Assembly (NCBI GenBank): GCA_003342895.1
Contig: PTFA01000111.1
Coordinates: 93,574-157,573, forward strand
DNA length: 64,000 nt
Direction of reading: 5' to 3'
DNA from: Casuarius casuarius
Lineage: Eukaryota; Chordata; Aves; Casuariiformes; Casuariidae
The notes under the pieces were generated by a model. The model was given only the letters and a program-made list of their open reading frames with translations. It was not told the origin of the DNA and searched no databases. A program made the position numbers and the translations under genes. Below are positions 1 through 14,698 of the stretch, one piece after another. Numbering within the stretch: position 1 is the first letter of the stretch; each line of letters opens with the position of its first letter.

Positions 1-3000
1 ATCTGATGCAAGAAGAACATAAAGGTTATTGCAATTTATCAAGGAATAATCACAAAATGCTGACAAGGTGTCAAACCTTTGCTTTAAGATTGCAAAGAAG
101 TAGCCAGCAAATCAATATAGTTTTAAGGAGTTTACAGATAAAATTAAATCCTGGAAATAAAAATGATCTCCCTTCAGTTAAGCCTCTAATTTATGATTAT
201 TCTACCATTTCTTTCATTTTCCCTCAGCATAACTGTGTCCAAACAAATTTGCAAGGAAGACTGACTCCATTTTGAAAGGATAACATCCTGCTACCATAAA
301 TCACACTACAACTAACACTTATATGTCGTTATAATTTGACTGCTAATGTGAGAAGGGAGGAGAGACAGGAATTGGCATTTTAGGAGTGAAAGGGAGTAAA
401 GTAAGCTGAAACTGCATAGAACTACAGTCAATCATGTAGTTACCACTATAGCTATATTACTATACCTATGGAATATGTATAGCCTCTTCATTTTGAGTGG
501 TTAGTGAGTCCCTCTAATGATCTTTTTCCTCCCAGTGACAGCTCTCAAGTCCGGCCTTCCCTTTTCGCTGACAGTTGCAGCTTTCTTGTCAGCTTCTAAG
601 GAGAAAGATTTCCCGTAAGTAAGAAGCAAAGAGAATGGTTCACTTAGTGTCGATGACATCTCTAACAGGCCATTTGATCACCATATTCAGCTTGCATACA
701 TAATCATATGTACACGTTTTAGCTATTTTAGGAGCTTTGTTCCATAATCCCAATGTTTACATCTGTAAGAATCCATTCCTTATCAGTGAAAAAGTTACAT
801 GAACTGGGTTACACACATTATAGGTTATAATGTCTGTAAAATCCTACTATAAACAATACGTAATGAAAGCTATATTTAATGAATTCTAGAAAGTGATGAG
901 TTTTCCAACAGCACTCTCATATATGTACATAAGAATAACACCTTACCTAACTAGAACTGCTTGCCAACTGAGATGCCATTTCTCATTTCCTCTGTCTCTC
1001 TAGATAACTGTATATATAGTTATAGTTATAAAAAGTTATAGTGACAGAGAGAGACTCATAAGATCTACAGGCTAATTAGAATCATCAAATTAGGGAGAAT
1101 GTTTGAAATGTTATTAGTAGGTCACTTACAAACTCTTGATGAAATACTAAAGAAACTATCTTTTTTTTGCTATATCCCATTTTAACAGCATCATCCCAAT
1201 CATCCTCATCTATATCAGTAAGTGCAAGAATACTGAAGAGTGTCCTTCACAATGTAATTTAAATCCTCTTCCTAATGTTCCTTCAGAAACAGTGGAGAAA
1301 AAGTTCATTAATGTCTTCAATATAAATCTATTGCTATTTTGTGGGGGGTGGGGGGGGAAAGAGTCCAAATCTGATAGGCAAATATCATAAAATTTTATCA
1401 GACAAATTGGTTGAAAAGCCTTGCCAGCTTCCATTGCTCCCTTTCTTTGTATTGCAATGCCCCCTGCAGGTATAAAAGATCCTCTGTTTCTCTATAGTAT
1501 TTTATCTCTTGGAGTGGAGCATTTTATCGGAGTTTCTAAAAACCCTATTAATTGCAAAATACTGTTTGAATCACATAACAGACATATAAAATAGAAAACA
1601 GAAGACAGAGGAAGAAGAGAGTTATATATGCTGTATCTTAGATCGAGAATACACATAAGACAGAACAAAGGACCTCACAGGGGTTAGTGAAAACTTGTGT
1701 CTCAGCCTATACTCTCAAAAGATTTAAACTGGAGGGGAATGAGACGGTACTCTACTTAAGTTTGAAACCAAAACTTCTGTCCTCAGTCTCAAATGAACTG
1801 CATCTTGTTATTATTTTTCTTAAACGGATAGAAGAGAAAAAGTATATAAAGTATCTCAGAATACTAGGTTTTGTGAACTACCTACCCCTGTTTAGGAGGA
1901 CATCACCAATGTATGTTAAACATGAAGCTGGATCACTGACTTTAATTGATTAGCATTATATTTCAGAACAGACTTTGTCAAATAATGGATGCTCATCCCC
2001 CCTGATAGATTCAGACAGGGAACTATGGAACAGATGATCGAAAAAATTGAGGAGACAATGTCAACCTCTGAGACCGAGGTGGAGGCTTGAAGTCATCCAA
2101 CATGGCATTATTACAGTGATTACATGGTCTCAGATCACTTGTCTCTCCTAATCACACTGTTATAACTAGATAAATTGGGAGATTTGTGAAAATTGTTCAC
2201 AGACTAGCAGCTTGATGAAGCAAGCATGTCAAAAATGAGAAAGAGCAAGGAGATATCATGATTGTTGTTCGTAGGTAATATTTGATTACGTTAGCTGAAG
2301 TGACGTTTCCTACTGCATTAAACTCTGGAAACACACTAAGCCAAAGCTCCATGAAGTAATTACAACATAATCACACCAGAAAAGGCCGAGGTCGAAGTAA
2401 GAAGGAGTGGATCCAAGGAAAGGTTCCTCCATTTTTTGTGTGACACACGCAGTCTTCATGCAGGGACGAATACAGCTTCAAATGTATCCATCGCACATAT
2501 ATGTAACACACAGGAGGCAGTGCTTTGTCTTCCATCTCAGTCTGTAGGCATGGTTCCCTGCCCCCAAAAATGTGAAATGTGATATCTAAAAACTACTAAA
2601 CTGATGTCTTTATGCAATAACCTGTCCTACCAATGAAAATGCTTCTATATAGTTGCTACAGTAGATTAAGAGGATGGTGATTCAGCTGCATGAAGCTATG
2701 TAAATATATGATAGATTACAGAAGTAAATAAACAATGTTTCAACTTAGTTTTATATTTATGAACAATTTCTGCTAATTTTAAATTGACTTGCTCTTCAGC
2801 ACCCTATCACCATTTTGGAGGAGTAGAAGAGAGCTCTAAGGCTTTGATCATAAACTTTTTCCTTCAATTACATAAACAGCTATTGTAGCTGGTTAATTCG
2901 TAGTGACTGATCAAGTAGGTCAAGTGCTGTTTTTTTACCCGTTAGACATAAATTCAAGGCTTCCAAGCAAGTGAATTGGAAATATAGTGGGCTTATGAAA

Positions 3001-5260
3001 TTAGACCATAGAATCTCATTAAACAAACATCGGTAAGCAGATTTAGCTCAATCTCTGATTTAGTAGTCTCAGTTCATGAAGTGAGGGGCAACAGTGCAGA
3101 CAACAGTGGGCAAGAAATACCTCTATGGAGATATATAGATAGATACACGTAGACACACATACATGCATGCACATACATATGGAAATGTCTTACGGTTCTG
3201 AACTATTTAATACCTGCACTAGGCTTTATTTCTACCTTGAAAATCAAAAAAAAAAAAAAAAAAAGTCCATGTAGAATATGATTCCTCTTAACCCTGCCAA
3301 CAATTACAGATTCATTCAGGTTGTATACTTTAGAAAAAGGAGAGCATAAGGCTTAGGACGGGGCAATTGCCACATGCGAGTACTTCTCTAAATTCTAGCT
3401 TCTAGGATGTCTCGTTTCATCTGCTTTTCTACTCACCTTTCTTTTACTTCTGTGTTTCCTCCCTTCCTTTCAGATGTCTTGTTGAATCACCACTGCAGAT
3501 ACTTTTTCTTAGCACTAATGGAGAGGTGTTGTTTATTTATCAGTGGATATCTACCACTATGAAGGCATTACTTGAGATTTCTGATTCCATGTTTAGTTTT
3601 TAAAAGTGGTCAGTAAAAAAACATTATTTATTAAAACTGAAAGACTTAAGGTCTTAACTTAAGAAGGTAATGAGGACATTATTAGACCAACATTTTTCTC
3701 TAGGCAGAATATTTGAAATATTATTATAAAGCCTCTACAAATGCTTAGTCAATCTAACTCAATAGTTTTCTCATTGCTCTGTCCTTCATTAAGGTACTAC
3801 ATACAGAAATGGTCATTTCCTACGTATTTCTAGTATCCAAGGTTTTGTTGTGTCTTGGGATTAAATGGCATACCTTGTTTCTTTTTTGGGGGGGAGGTGG
3901 GGGGGAGAAGAATGACTAAATCAGTCCTCGCACATTGGATGCCAGCAAAAGGCTCATTTGGATTCAGTTTCCAGTGTGGGTAAATCCACCTAGTTAATTA
4001 ATTTAATGTGTATCACTTAGAAAGTGATTTTTTCATTCAAATCCTGAGCATCACAATTAAATAAAATAATATATTTAAAGCAATGAATCATTTGCTAAGC
4101 AAATACAGAAGGTTAAATCAAAATACATTTTTGCTGGACAAATATTTGGAAAGTATTGTCATATTAGGCTGTAGACTTGGTTTAACAACCATGTCTCATC
4201 TTAGGCACTCTTACACAAGAATATAAAACCACAATAAAGAAATCACAAGTACATTAATTTTAGAGGGAAATGTAAAGGCTGCCCAACTATTCTTTCTGTT
4301 CAGGGCTGAAGAGACACAGGACTTCAGCAAGCAAAACTTAACTTTAATGCTTGTGATTCATGCCACTAACTTTGAATCTTCTTATTGAACTTCTTTAGAT
4401 ACTTTGTTCAGATGAATACCATGCTAGGTATCTGAAAGGAAGGTATCTAATCTAAGTTATTGCTCAAGGCTCCCTCTATAGTCAGTGGGAGAGAAATCTA
4501 GGATGGGATGATGCAACCCATCATGTGATAGATATCCAAAGAGCAATGGTATCAATTGTCACCTGGAGAGGTCTCTCTCCTCCCCCAAGAAAAACAGTCC
4601 AGGAAGGTACATAATAAATAACAAGCATGAATGAAGAGAATGTATAAATGCAATTAGGTGTACACAGCCTTCAATGTTAAAAAAAAAAAATCACTGAATA
4701 ATCAGAATTAACAGACGAACAATGGATGCATGGAAGGGATTACACTGGGTCCGTAATAGTTCCATGACACTAAGAGGACAATGGATCATTATTCATACAT
4801 AAAACAGTTAAAATAGTTATCTAAGAAATGACAACATACAAACATACATACACTTTTGCTTATGGAATTATTAATAGCAAAATAAAAGGGAATATATTAT
4901 ACTGAAAATTCTTAACCCATTGAAACATACTGCAGTTATATTTATTTAAATATTACAAAAGGAATCATAGTGTGGGATCAGGATAGTATCATCATTTTAA
5001 CTTCTGTCTCTGGAACAGGGAGCAGCTCATTCTGAGACTTTTTTTTTCCTTTTGGTGGGTCAGAATGGTTCCCAGCTGCCACTGCAGCTGCACAAAGAAA
5101 AGTGCCACAATGAGGCAGCTCTTGGAAATGAGTGACTGAGGAAATAAGAAAAAGTGAAAGAGGGCTATCCTTTTCAACAGCAGTGCAGATCTACGCTAGT
5201 TTTAAGGAAATTTCTAATCTGTGGCTTCAGGTTGCAGGGAACTAGATCCAGAGAGACAGA
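1..5260. other. AT-rich intergenic (or intronic) DNA, no gene recognised
   Basis: Stop codons are frequent in all six frames. The longest open stretches are under 90 codons, with no recognisable protein family and no paired splice signals. Visible content is an A-run at 3246-3264, G-rich runs near 1341-1358 and 3888-3904, and short TA/CA-rich tracts near 3131-3180. No interspersed repeat was recognised. It could be intergenic, or an intron of a gene extending left of the window. Confidence 0.6.
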
Positions 5261-5404
5261 AGTCTTTTTTTTTTTTTCCCCCCATAAGTTGTTAGTTATT
5301 TGTCTTCAGTTTCTGAGTAATTCTGTAAGTAATTCTGAGTAATTCTGAAAGTATTCAGAAACTGAGGACAAATAACTAACAACTTACGGAAAAAAAAAAA
5401 GACT
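5261..5404. repeat. Long inverted repeat (hairpin), arms about 50 bp
   Basis: The left arm (5261-5315) and right arm (5356-5404) are reverse complements over about 50 bases. They differ only by a shortened C-run and two substitutions. Each arm includes the homopolymer run (T on the left, A on the right) followed by the same unique core, containing TAAGTTGTTAGTTATTTGTC on the left arm. The spacer of about 40 bp repeats AATTCTGAGT-like units. A transcript would fold into a long hairpin. Nothing suggests a transposon: no target-site duplication and no terminal motif was seen. Confidence 0.85.
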
Positions 5405-5409
5405 GAAAG

Positions 5410-8400
5410 CAAAAGAATAAAAAATTTACCCTAGATAACCTTCTATTATCAATGAATAAAAATGGATCAGAGGTGATGTTCGAGTTCAGCAACTACACAG
5501 CATTAACCACAGCACTAATATGTTGCCTTAATCCTGGAAGTCTTTGAAATTAAATGCTTTAAAGTATATGTGGATGAAAGCGAAACAGCTTTCCTGTGCA
5601 GAATTGATAATATCCGGGTAAATTGTAGCCTGAGATCATGACCCCTTTGGGATCATAAACACTTGTTTAAGATTCTTGATGCTATGAATAAAGCTCCAGT
5701 AGAATTTCGTTGTGCCTAATTTTCCTAACAGTCAAAAGATGATGGCTGTGTTTCAGAAAGAAGAACTGGAGCAAACAAAATTAGTGACTTTACTCTCAGA
5801 TGCTTGAGTCATGGTGTGTCTACTTTCAGATCTGTTTCTCTGCTGGTACAGAAAAAATATAGCCCATCTCCTTTTCAAGGACAGCCAAAAGCTAGCTCTA
5901 TATTCATATCTTATGCTAACCTCTGCTTCTACTCTGTTAAACATATATGACTTACATGATACTTGATGCTCAAAGATGAGAGAATAAGGTGAACGCGCAG
6001 CAACAAAGGGCACTAATATGCGATCTGCACCAAGTTCTATAAAGTTCTAATGCCTTTCAGAAAAGCATTAGAAAATGTTTCACTCAAAGTCATATGTGCT
6101 GATTTCTTGCTTACAAACAGCTCAAAGGTTGCATTGTCCCATCAGCTGAAAGAGAAAACAAACACACGTTTCTGAATTCATAATAAACCTAACAAAAAAA
6201 AAAATGCAGCACTTGGTATTCTGCTTCTCACACGTCCTTCTGAAGCAAGCATGAAAAATTTGTTGGAACTCAGTCTAAAGGCATGCGCCTGTCCTTTCTG
6301 GATGAAAGTGCTGAAAATTAATCAACCACTTAAACTGTCAGTCTGGCTTTATTAAATATCAAGTATCAAGCCTAGGCAGCTCAAAGATAATAATTAGCAT
6401 AAGTAGGATTCTGGTTCTAGGATGATCAGAGTGCCCTGGAATTATGTACTGAATTAATTTCTTACAAATTAGACATCTAGTTCCACAATATCATTTTCTG
6501 AGCTTAAATTAAAATTTGATCATACATTTTCATTCAAAAGATGAAAGCAGAGAAAACTGGAACTTCAGTAAAGGTTATACACAGATCTACACTTGTAGAA
6601 TCAGGTAATATAGGCCCTTAGGGCTATAGGCCTATAGGTGATATTTCTAAAACAAAATGGCATTCCTTCCTACAACAGTAGAAGATCCAAGTTACTATAG
6701 TCTTATAAGTGTGTCATACATACCCAGATCAATTTCTGATATTAAAGAGTGAAGTCTAACTTCTGTTATTTCTGCTGTTTTTTGGCCTTATTATTAAGGG
6801 GATATTTTTTAGATAGATACAGATTAAATGTTAGTAACTGAATCCTAATTCTGTTCTGCTTTGAAGTTTACTTTGAATTTCTCTTATAAAATTACAATAT
6901 CACGAAAGATTTTTAATTCTAAATCAAAGAAATCAGACAGGCAGATATCAGTTGTACAGAAAAGATAAATATAACTGGAGATATGCAAACCCACAATCAC
7001 ATACATTTATCCCAAGAATATTACCACACAGTTTGAACTATTCTGAGAGCAGACTAAGATTATAGAGGTTTTTCCAGTTTAAGAATATTTACACCTCACA
7101 GTTTCAGCCAAGCACCTGTAAAACTGCATAATTACATCATCTTGCATGACTCCTAATTACAAGACAAGAATGATTTCCTCCTGGATTCACCTGATTTGAG
7201 AGCATAAATACCCAGAAACTGTCAAAATATAATGTCAATCTTCATTTAAAATACAATAAATCAGACTCTAAAGGATGATAAGCAAAATACTTTTGTAGTA
7301 AGAATGCCTAAAGTAAAAAGTACTAAAATTGCTTTTAGTAAAAAGAAAGTAACATGAAAAAGGAGATGATTTGTGCCCTAAATAGTTTCAAGAATCTCAT
7401 AGATTTTTGCCAAATGAAGCTAAGCTCTCGTAGCACAAGGTTTATATGGCCACGCTGTGGATTTACAGCATTTTACTATCTGATATCTTGCACTTCAAAA
7501 ACTCCCTGTTGCATGCATATTATCTGAACACAGACTCAGATAATTAAAGATTCCTGAATTTAAAAAGCTAGGCAAGTTAGTAAACAGGTGAGAATATGGT
7601 CCAAATATGGACCGAGACAACTATGGAATTATCAACAAACAGCAACTGAAAAATTTACTAGCTTTTAGAGTTTGCTCTAACACCTATCAAAACTTCAGTC
7701 GGTATACACACTGATTTAAACAGAGCAGCACCAGAGCCTCCACCCATGAAGGTCCCATCCAGGTAACAACCATACAAGTGTAGTCTTCATTTCTTCTGCG
7801 ATGACAGGTTTGCCCTGTGACATAGTGAGGTTGTAAGGGCAAAGAACTATTTTTGCCCCCATATTCTTTTAGTCCAGTTATTGCTTCTGAAACCATTAGA
7901 ACAAATTCAACAGAACTGTTTTTCTTCTGAGGTTTATACATTACTCATGTAAAAGTGCATAGAATTTTACTGCATATGCTGCAATTCCAAGGCTATAGTT
8001 GTATTATTTATCAAATAAACTGAATTTTATATTGTACTAGGAAGTGGAATGCTTCAAAGAGCCTTCAGTATGTATTTGAAGGCTGAGTACCCATTAAAAT
8101 ATCCTAAAATGTACTTTCTCCTGCCAGCTGTACTGACCGATCAAGAGGAAATGAAGTACAACTCCCGTCCTCCTCAGGTCCTGTTGGAATCCCCATCCAG
8201 TCAGAGAGAAGCAGAAGTAGCTTATCTTGTAGACTCAACAGCTACTTTTTCACCTGTTCCTCACATGAAAGAGGCAATTAAACAAAAGTTGCTTACATCA
8301 CTCCTTTAAAAATATGTAAAAAATATATTCTTACGTTCACAGATAGCCCCCCCCCCCCCAACATGTTCATCAGGGGTTCTAACACTTTTCATGAGCATTT

Positions 8401-11400
8401 TGTAAACCTCTTTCTTTACCTGTAACTGAGTTTTCTCATGAGGATCATGATCATGAAGATTTTCAGGTATTTTAAAACTAGCAAGGGTTATTTGTTCACA
8501 ACACAATAGTGATAAAAGATAGATTTTTGTTTTGTCACTAATGCTTCCAGCAAGGAGAAATGCTGTCCTGTACGGACAAAGAAAATGGTTGAAATGAAAT
8601 ATTTCTACTGAAAGAGTTAGTTTCATGTTAATTTTACTATCTGAATTCCTGAGATGCTTTTAATAGTTCACTGTCATATCATTCAAAAAGCAATTGCCAT
8701 CCATTTCTCTAATGATGATTCCAGAAACCTACCTGCACTTTCTATTTAGCATTGTTCCAGTTCAACAAATGTTCAGAAAAAATCTATTCACTCATTTGTA
8801 AACTGCAAATGAAAGTATTTAAAAGGTGATTTTTACCAGTTAATGAATTTACTGACTATTTAGGGAGTTTTTTTTGCCATGATCAAAACCAATAAGAAGT
8901 ACCATAAAATATAGTTCTGAAAAAAAAGATCAGCTCTGGAAAGTTATCATTATACTAGTGTATTTCATTTGTGGTTTCCAAAGTTGGAAAACTTGTAACA
9001 AAAATTTAGTAAAAGCAATTGCTTGGGAATTAGATTAGTATCAAATATGAAAACATATTAAAAAAGTGAGTGAGTGCCAGTAACTCAGAGCAAAATACCA
9101 CAATATTAAACCATATTCAGATACCACACACTTATAACATATTGATGCCAAAAGTAGTCATGCACCATTTCCAGCATTTAAAAGTTGTTATAAAATACCA
9201 AATTATACTGAAAGCACTGTGATATTTTTAAGTGTGGTTTGTACAGAGAGAAATATTTTTAGTATGAATTTCACTGTAAGGCTGTATGAATTCCTGTACT
9301 GTGAAATTATTTTGTTATTCCAAAAATGCTCTTGTCTCCCAAAGGCTTCCCAGAAGTCACAAGCCCTGTCACAGCATGAGGAGTTTGGGCTGAGAAGTGA
9401 GAACTCATTGCTCATGGGCTTTCTAGTTAGGATTTCTGAGAACCAGAGTCAAGGAATCATTTGATGGCTGTTTTTGCTGTTTGCTGCTGCATCTAGCCTA
9501 CATTTAGAGAAACTTCACCCTTTCCCTCCTCTACAGTAGAAGACATGATAAGTTTTTTTATGAACTGAGAGGCTTATGCAAAGGTTTCTGAGGACAGACA
9601 GTAGGAGAATGGAACCAGACTGGATTGCCTTACAAGCAGGTAGGAATTTTTCAACCTTTTTTTTCTTTTAATGAATCAAGTTACCTACAGCAGCAAAATT
9701 GCCATCATACGAAGACTTATTTAGAAAAAAATCTCAGGTCCAGGATGGCATTTCTGGTAGAAGACTAGGCCTTTCCCAGAATAGTCACTGACTTCACATT
9801 TAGACAATGGTCTTGATTCCAAACCCTGCTTGGCCTCATCTGGAACAGATTTCAGCTCAGATGAGCTCTGTCTCAGCTAAAAACGTTCATCATTTAGCTA
9901 TATGGGCATATTTCCACAGTTTCTGTGAGAGGTAAGCTATTTAAATGCCACGACAATTTAATTTGTGAATAAAGAAGAAAAATGTTAGGGAGATGGGAAG
10001 CAATATGACTAAACAGGAATTTTTATTTCTAGAATTTGCATCTTAGAAATATTTAGAAAACCTTAGCACTAAAAACATAAGTTAATTGATGTAAGCAGAG
10101 TGTGTCTTAATCCTTTTCACACGGGTCTTATTTAAACTGTTATAGCTTCAACCTCCCTATACTCCACACTAGTAAGATTTCCACCTGTCCTAATGATTTC
10201 TCTGACAGCTGCACATCCTTGAAAACTCAGCTTTTATTGTTTCAGGATATCTTAAATTAGCCAGAATATAGTATTACTGCATAGCATTTCATCAAAAAGA
10301 AAAAAAAAAAACTGCTTTATCAGGTTAAAATCTTGATCTCCTGACAGATAATGCTATCAGAATAATCCCACTCTGTTCACCTTTACTTCTCAGAAAGATT
10401 CAGTGGACCTGTCAGAAAAGGTTGCTATAGCAGTCACATTTCTCAAAGACACAGAAACTGGCAGATTTGATTTTCCAGTTTTTCAAGTCATAAGATAGTT
10501 TAAAGTAAACATTACTGAACTGCTGATATTTCACAAACCTTCCTGTCAGGCATCAGTTCCTCACTAAATTCCCTTGACTCTGCTAACTGTTATCATTATT
10601 TTGTAGTCATAGCTGGAAAGGGGAAGGCATACACAAAATATTTGGCACATGAATTTCGTGCAAGCTGCTTTGAAGGACTGAAAAGTTACACCTATTTTTG
10701 CCTCCTTTTCTAACTGTTTGTTGCATTAATGTATCATATTTATACAGAAGTATCTATTACAACATCTCCAGGTCATTCACACACACATACTATAAAAGTG
10801 CAGTGTTTATATCAGACTGGTGGTAGCACCCTAAGAAAGGAAAGCTTCTGCAAATTAATCATATTTATAGCTTCATTCTACTTCTATCTTAGATGAGAGT
10901 ACAGGTTAAACCTGACTTTGATACACTACGGTCATTTAGAAAGAGCTTGAATTAGCAAATGTTGTTTAATAGCTTTTAAGTACTGCTGCAAGGAATCTTC
11001 ACAATAATGTCTTTTGCTCATTTTACAGTGTTGGAGATGATTTTAGCTTGTAAAGTAGTTTAACAAAACAAAACAAAAAACCCCTCAAGACATATTTTAT
11101 ATATAGACACATATTCTTCCATAACAGTTTTGTGCCAATCTACAAATTAACCCCAATGCTATTAAACTGGGAATGATGTTGACTTCTTATGATGCCACAG
11201 GGCAGCAGAATAAGATATAGCAAGATATAGTGCACATTCCTGTTCTTAATGAAACTGAAAACTATTCATGCACTCTTCCCTATCACAAAAGATACCTTAT
11301 CATAAGGTATACCTTATACATGAGCATGAGCAATTGCAAAGTAAACAATACTGATGGTTTATTTGACGACCCCTGTGCTTGGACTTTGCAATGTTCACAC

Positions 11401-14220
11401 ATCTTTTGTACAAAACTCACCAGCATCTCTGACCCTGAACATTTTTTAGCAACTACATTTTCCATAATTACTTTCTGATGAGCTATAATATTCCAGGAAA
11501 GTATTTGAAAATATGTTGATTTTTTTCTTTTCTTTCTATCCTAATTGTTGTGTTGTCTAAATATCTTGTTTAATTGCAGTTTAGCAATAAATTGCCATTT
11601 CATAATTTTAATGGTCAAAGATACGCATTATGAACAATGTTTCTTCCTCAGAACTCAAAGGCTAGACTCGAAATCTCTTTAAACAAACAATGAATTATGG
11701 AGTACAGATCTAATCATTCACTGACAGATATAGTACTTAATCAAAGTGATCTTGTGGCAGGGATTTTTAGCATTGCCTAAGATTTTCATTGCGTAGGTAA
11801 AAAGGGAGATTCTCCTGCATTTCAAAGAAATTTGAAAATCACATTCCATTTTTACACTAAGATGTATGGAGAGCTCATATACATAATTAAGACACTTGGT
11901 TAGCAGAGGTATGAAGAATTTTCAAAAAGAAAAAAAAAAAAAGATATCTAGGATAGCTAGATTCCATAAGTAGAATGTTCATTTTTTGGTGATAAACCTG
12001 ATAGCACAGCTGAATGAGATTTAGATGGCATATGAAACATGAATTCCATACCAGATTGTGACAACACTGTGAATTTTTATTCAGTGAGACCAATACCGGA
12101 TGAAGACTTTTAAATTGTTATGACAATGCCAGTAGGTAGCTTGCTTACCAGCCTAAACAAGCTGGTTAGAAATCAACAGCACATCTATAAATTTCCTTCA
12201 TTCTTTTGGATATGTTGCTTCAGAAATAGCATAGAAGCCTTTTACCTTAGCCTGAATGTACTGCTATTCTTACACTGCAGGTCAGTAGAGCTAAAGTACA
12301 ACTCAGAAGAGACAGATGCAATAGTTAAAGGAATAATTCAATATCAAATGTGGCAAAACAGATCAAAATATGAATAGGAATCTGGATTATTTTGTCTTCT
12401 ATCTCCTCCTGAGCACAGAATCTCCCATTCAGTCTTACCAAACCTTTTCCTACTACCCCGCTCAGCACATTTTCTCTTGCTTTGCACTGAACTTGCCATA
12501 ATTCCTTGCAAAGAATTTATTTTTAGATAAAAGAAGGATGTTTTGTCAGGGTGAATGAACAAACTAACTTTGTCCTCTCAGCTGAGTATGTCTTGCCCAC
12601 TAAAGGAGACACTGAAGTTAAATGTTAGTGATGATGCAGTTATATAATATGGATGCATAGTGTGCAGAAATCATTTTCTTTTGAGGTATGTTACCTGGTG
12701 AAGGACAGGACAAGTCACTCTGGTCTCTACACACCACTTGTGAGCACTTTGAGACCATGATGATCTATCACACACTGCCTGAATTGAAGGAGAGTGCTAT
12801 GTTTTTACAAGGAGGGAAGGCAAATAGGTCATATGGCGATCAAAAGTGGCCTGAAAAAGCTGAAGTGATTATTTATGTCCTTACTCAGAGTGTTTTTTCT
12901 CAGTACCTTTTTTTTTTTTTTAACAAAGATCAGTATTCCTGTCCAAGTACAGGATTAAAAGTCTTAGCTATTCTTTTTACCTCTCCATTCAAAGAAACAC
13001 AAAACAAAGACGAAAACTCTTTTTGATATTTTGAGGGCTCCATTTTAACCTCCAAACAGTTTATGTCTACAAACTCAATTATGACCATTTTAATTCTGAA
13101 TCAGTAGCTACAAAGAATTAATGAGGTTTAACTAATCTACTTCATTAGTCATATTCCACCATTAACTAATTTTCCTAACTGTCCCTACATTGACAAATAC
13201 TTAACACAGACTATGAAATTGATAGAAAGCCTTTTTCAAAAAATAAAGTGGCAATTTGCTTAATTAGGCACAGAGAAACAAATGCTGTTACAAGCAAGTT
13301 TCTACCAGGCAACATCATCTTTAGAAATTTCACATGCAAAATGTACTGGATACATGGGAAGGATTTATAAATGGATATGATGTAAGGATGCTCATTACAT
13401 TTTCAGCTGTACATGCTTTCATTTGGTTTAATGTGTGAAAAATAAGGAAGACGAGATAAACAATGAGAAGGTGAGATAAAGGGTAAAAGGAGAACAGATG
13501 GCAAGATGGAAAAGCAGACAAAAAAGATGAATTATGGTAACTGCCTATCCAAATACTGATCTGTGTATTATACAATTCAGGGAAGTTATCAAAAGTACAA
13601 AGACTTTAAAATGCTATTGCAATTATATAAATCCACATAAAAACTCTTTTTGCAGAGAAGGGTACAGAACAAGAAATAAAAGGTAATTTCAGAGAAAATC
13701 ACTGGCAAAAATTTAATGACTTATTAATCTGGTAGAGTTGAAATATTAGGAACTGTGCAGGAAGCAAAGCACTTACCTAGCTACTTGGGTGTTGAATTGG
13801 AACTGCAAAGGAATAGAAGAAGCCTACACATCAAAAGAAATGATTATGAGCTGTCACTGTTTACAAATACACCTCTTCTCATGCTTACACTGAGACTCAT
13901 TTATTCATATTTAATAACAGAAACAACAAAGCAACATCTACAGAAGGGTTTTCAGAGGAAGTGGTAAAGAGAAGAGTATGGGCAAGTCAGCTGTGAATCT
14001 GAAAAGGGACATCCACACAGGTATTGGGCTTCTAGACAGTAATTCATCTCACCTCAGAATTTCAAATGATGGTGGACTTGGCATTTGGCAGCAGAATAAG
14101 CCTACTCCATTGCCAAGACGGAGATTCATTTTGCCAAATTTCAGACATTTACTTCTGAGGAGGTTTTCTTAGACATCAATGTCAATACAGAAAAATAATG
14201 AGTTTTAGAGAAACTATTTT
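5410..14220. other. Intergenic or intronic DNA, no gene recognised
   Basis: The sequence is AT-rich with only short chance open frames. The longest, about 110 codons near 12688-13026, has no recognisable domain. Simple-sequence content includes a C13 run at 8347-8359 and A- or T-runs near 10300, 11930 and 12908. I recognised no interspersed repeats and no RNA genes. Confidence 0.55.
8347..8359. repeat. C homopolymer, 13 bp
   Basis: An uninterrupted run of 13 C on the plus strand. Such runs are prone to sequencing and assembly length errors. Confidence 0.9.
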
Positions 14221-14309
14221 CAGTGAAGAGAAACAGGCATTTTTAGAAAGGAATATTGTCTTTGGGATGAAATGAATTCCTTTCTAAAAACATCTGTTTC
14301 TCTTCACTG
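14221..14309. repeat. Short-loop inverted repeat (hairpin), 34 bp arms
   Basis: The left arm (14221-14254) and right arm (14276-14309) are reverse complements at 31 of 34 positions. The three mismatches are adjacent and form one internal bulge. The loop is about 21 bases, so the whole element (about 89 nt) has the size and shape of a pre-microRNA hairpin, though the stem is longer and more perfect than most. No match to a known miRNA is claimed. Both strands would fold. Confidence 0.8.
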
Positions 14310-14670
14310 ACCATTAAGGCAGTTTAGAATGGCTAGCTCAAATATCTATGTCTAGAACATAGCCTATGCCTGTTTTGCTCAGATGAATCCCACCCAAGAT
14401 ACCAAGAAACAAAAAGAGGAAATGTAAAAAAATCTGGTTATATGAAAAAAAAAAATCTTATTTTTTTAGGTAAGCATTTATTAAAGATGGAACTTCTAAT
14501 ATCAAACAACATGCATAACTTTGGGTTACTTTTATACTTTGGGGTATATGAAAAAAAATCCTTATTTTGGGGAGATTAGAGACCACTGGGGAGATTAGAT
14601 ACCAAGACTGCTTCTAGATTGCCTGACAAAAATCTTCATTGTCACTTATGTCTTTGGTTTCAGCTACAGT

Positions 14671-14698
14671 AAAAACAAACAAAACAAAACAAAACAAA
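14671..14698 (+). repeat. (AAAAC)n-type simple repeat
   Basis: About 28 bases of alternating AAAC and AAAAC units. No associated retroelement body was recognised upstream. Confidence 0.8.

Noticed and set aside
7687..8309. Opposed open frames (minus 7687-7941, plus 8049-8309) as possible gene or transposon remnants
   Set aside because: No family resemblance and no terminal repeats; treated as chance.
12688..13026. 112-codon plus-strand open frame
   Set aside because: No recognised domain, it contains a T-run-encoded phenylalanine stretch, and no convincing splice partners were found.
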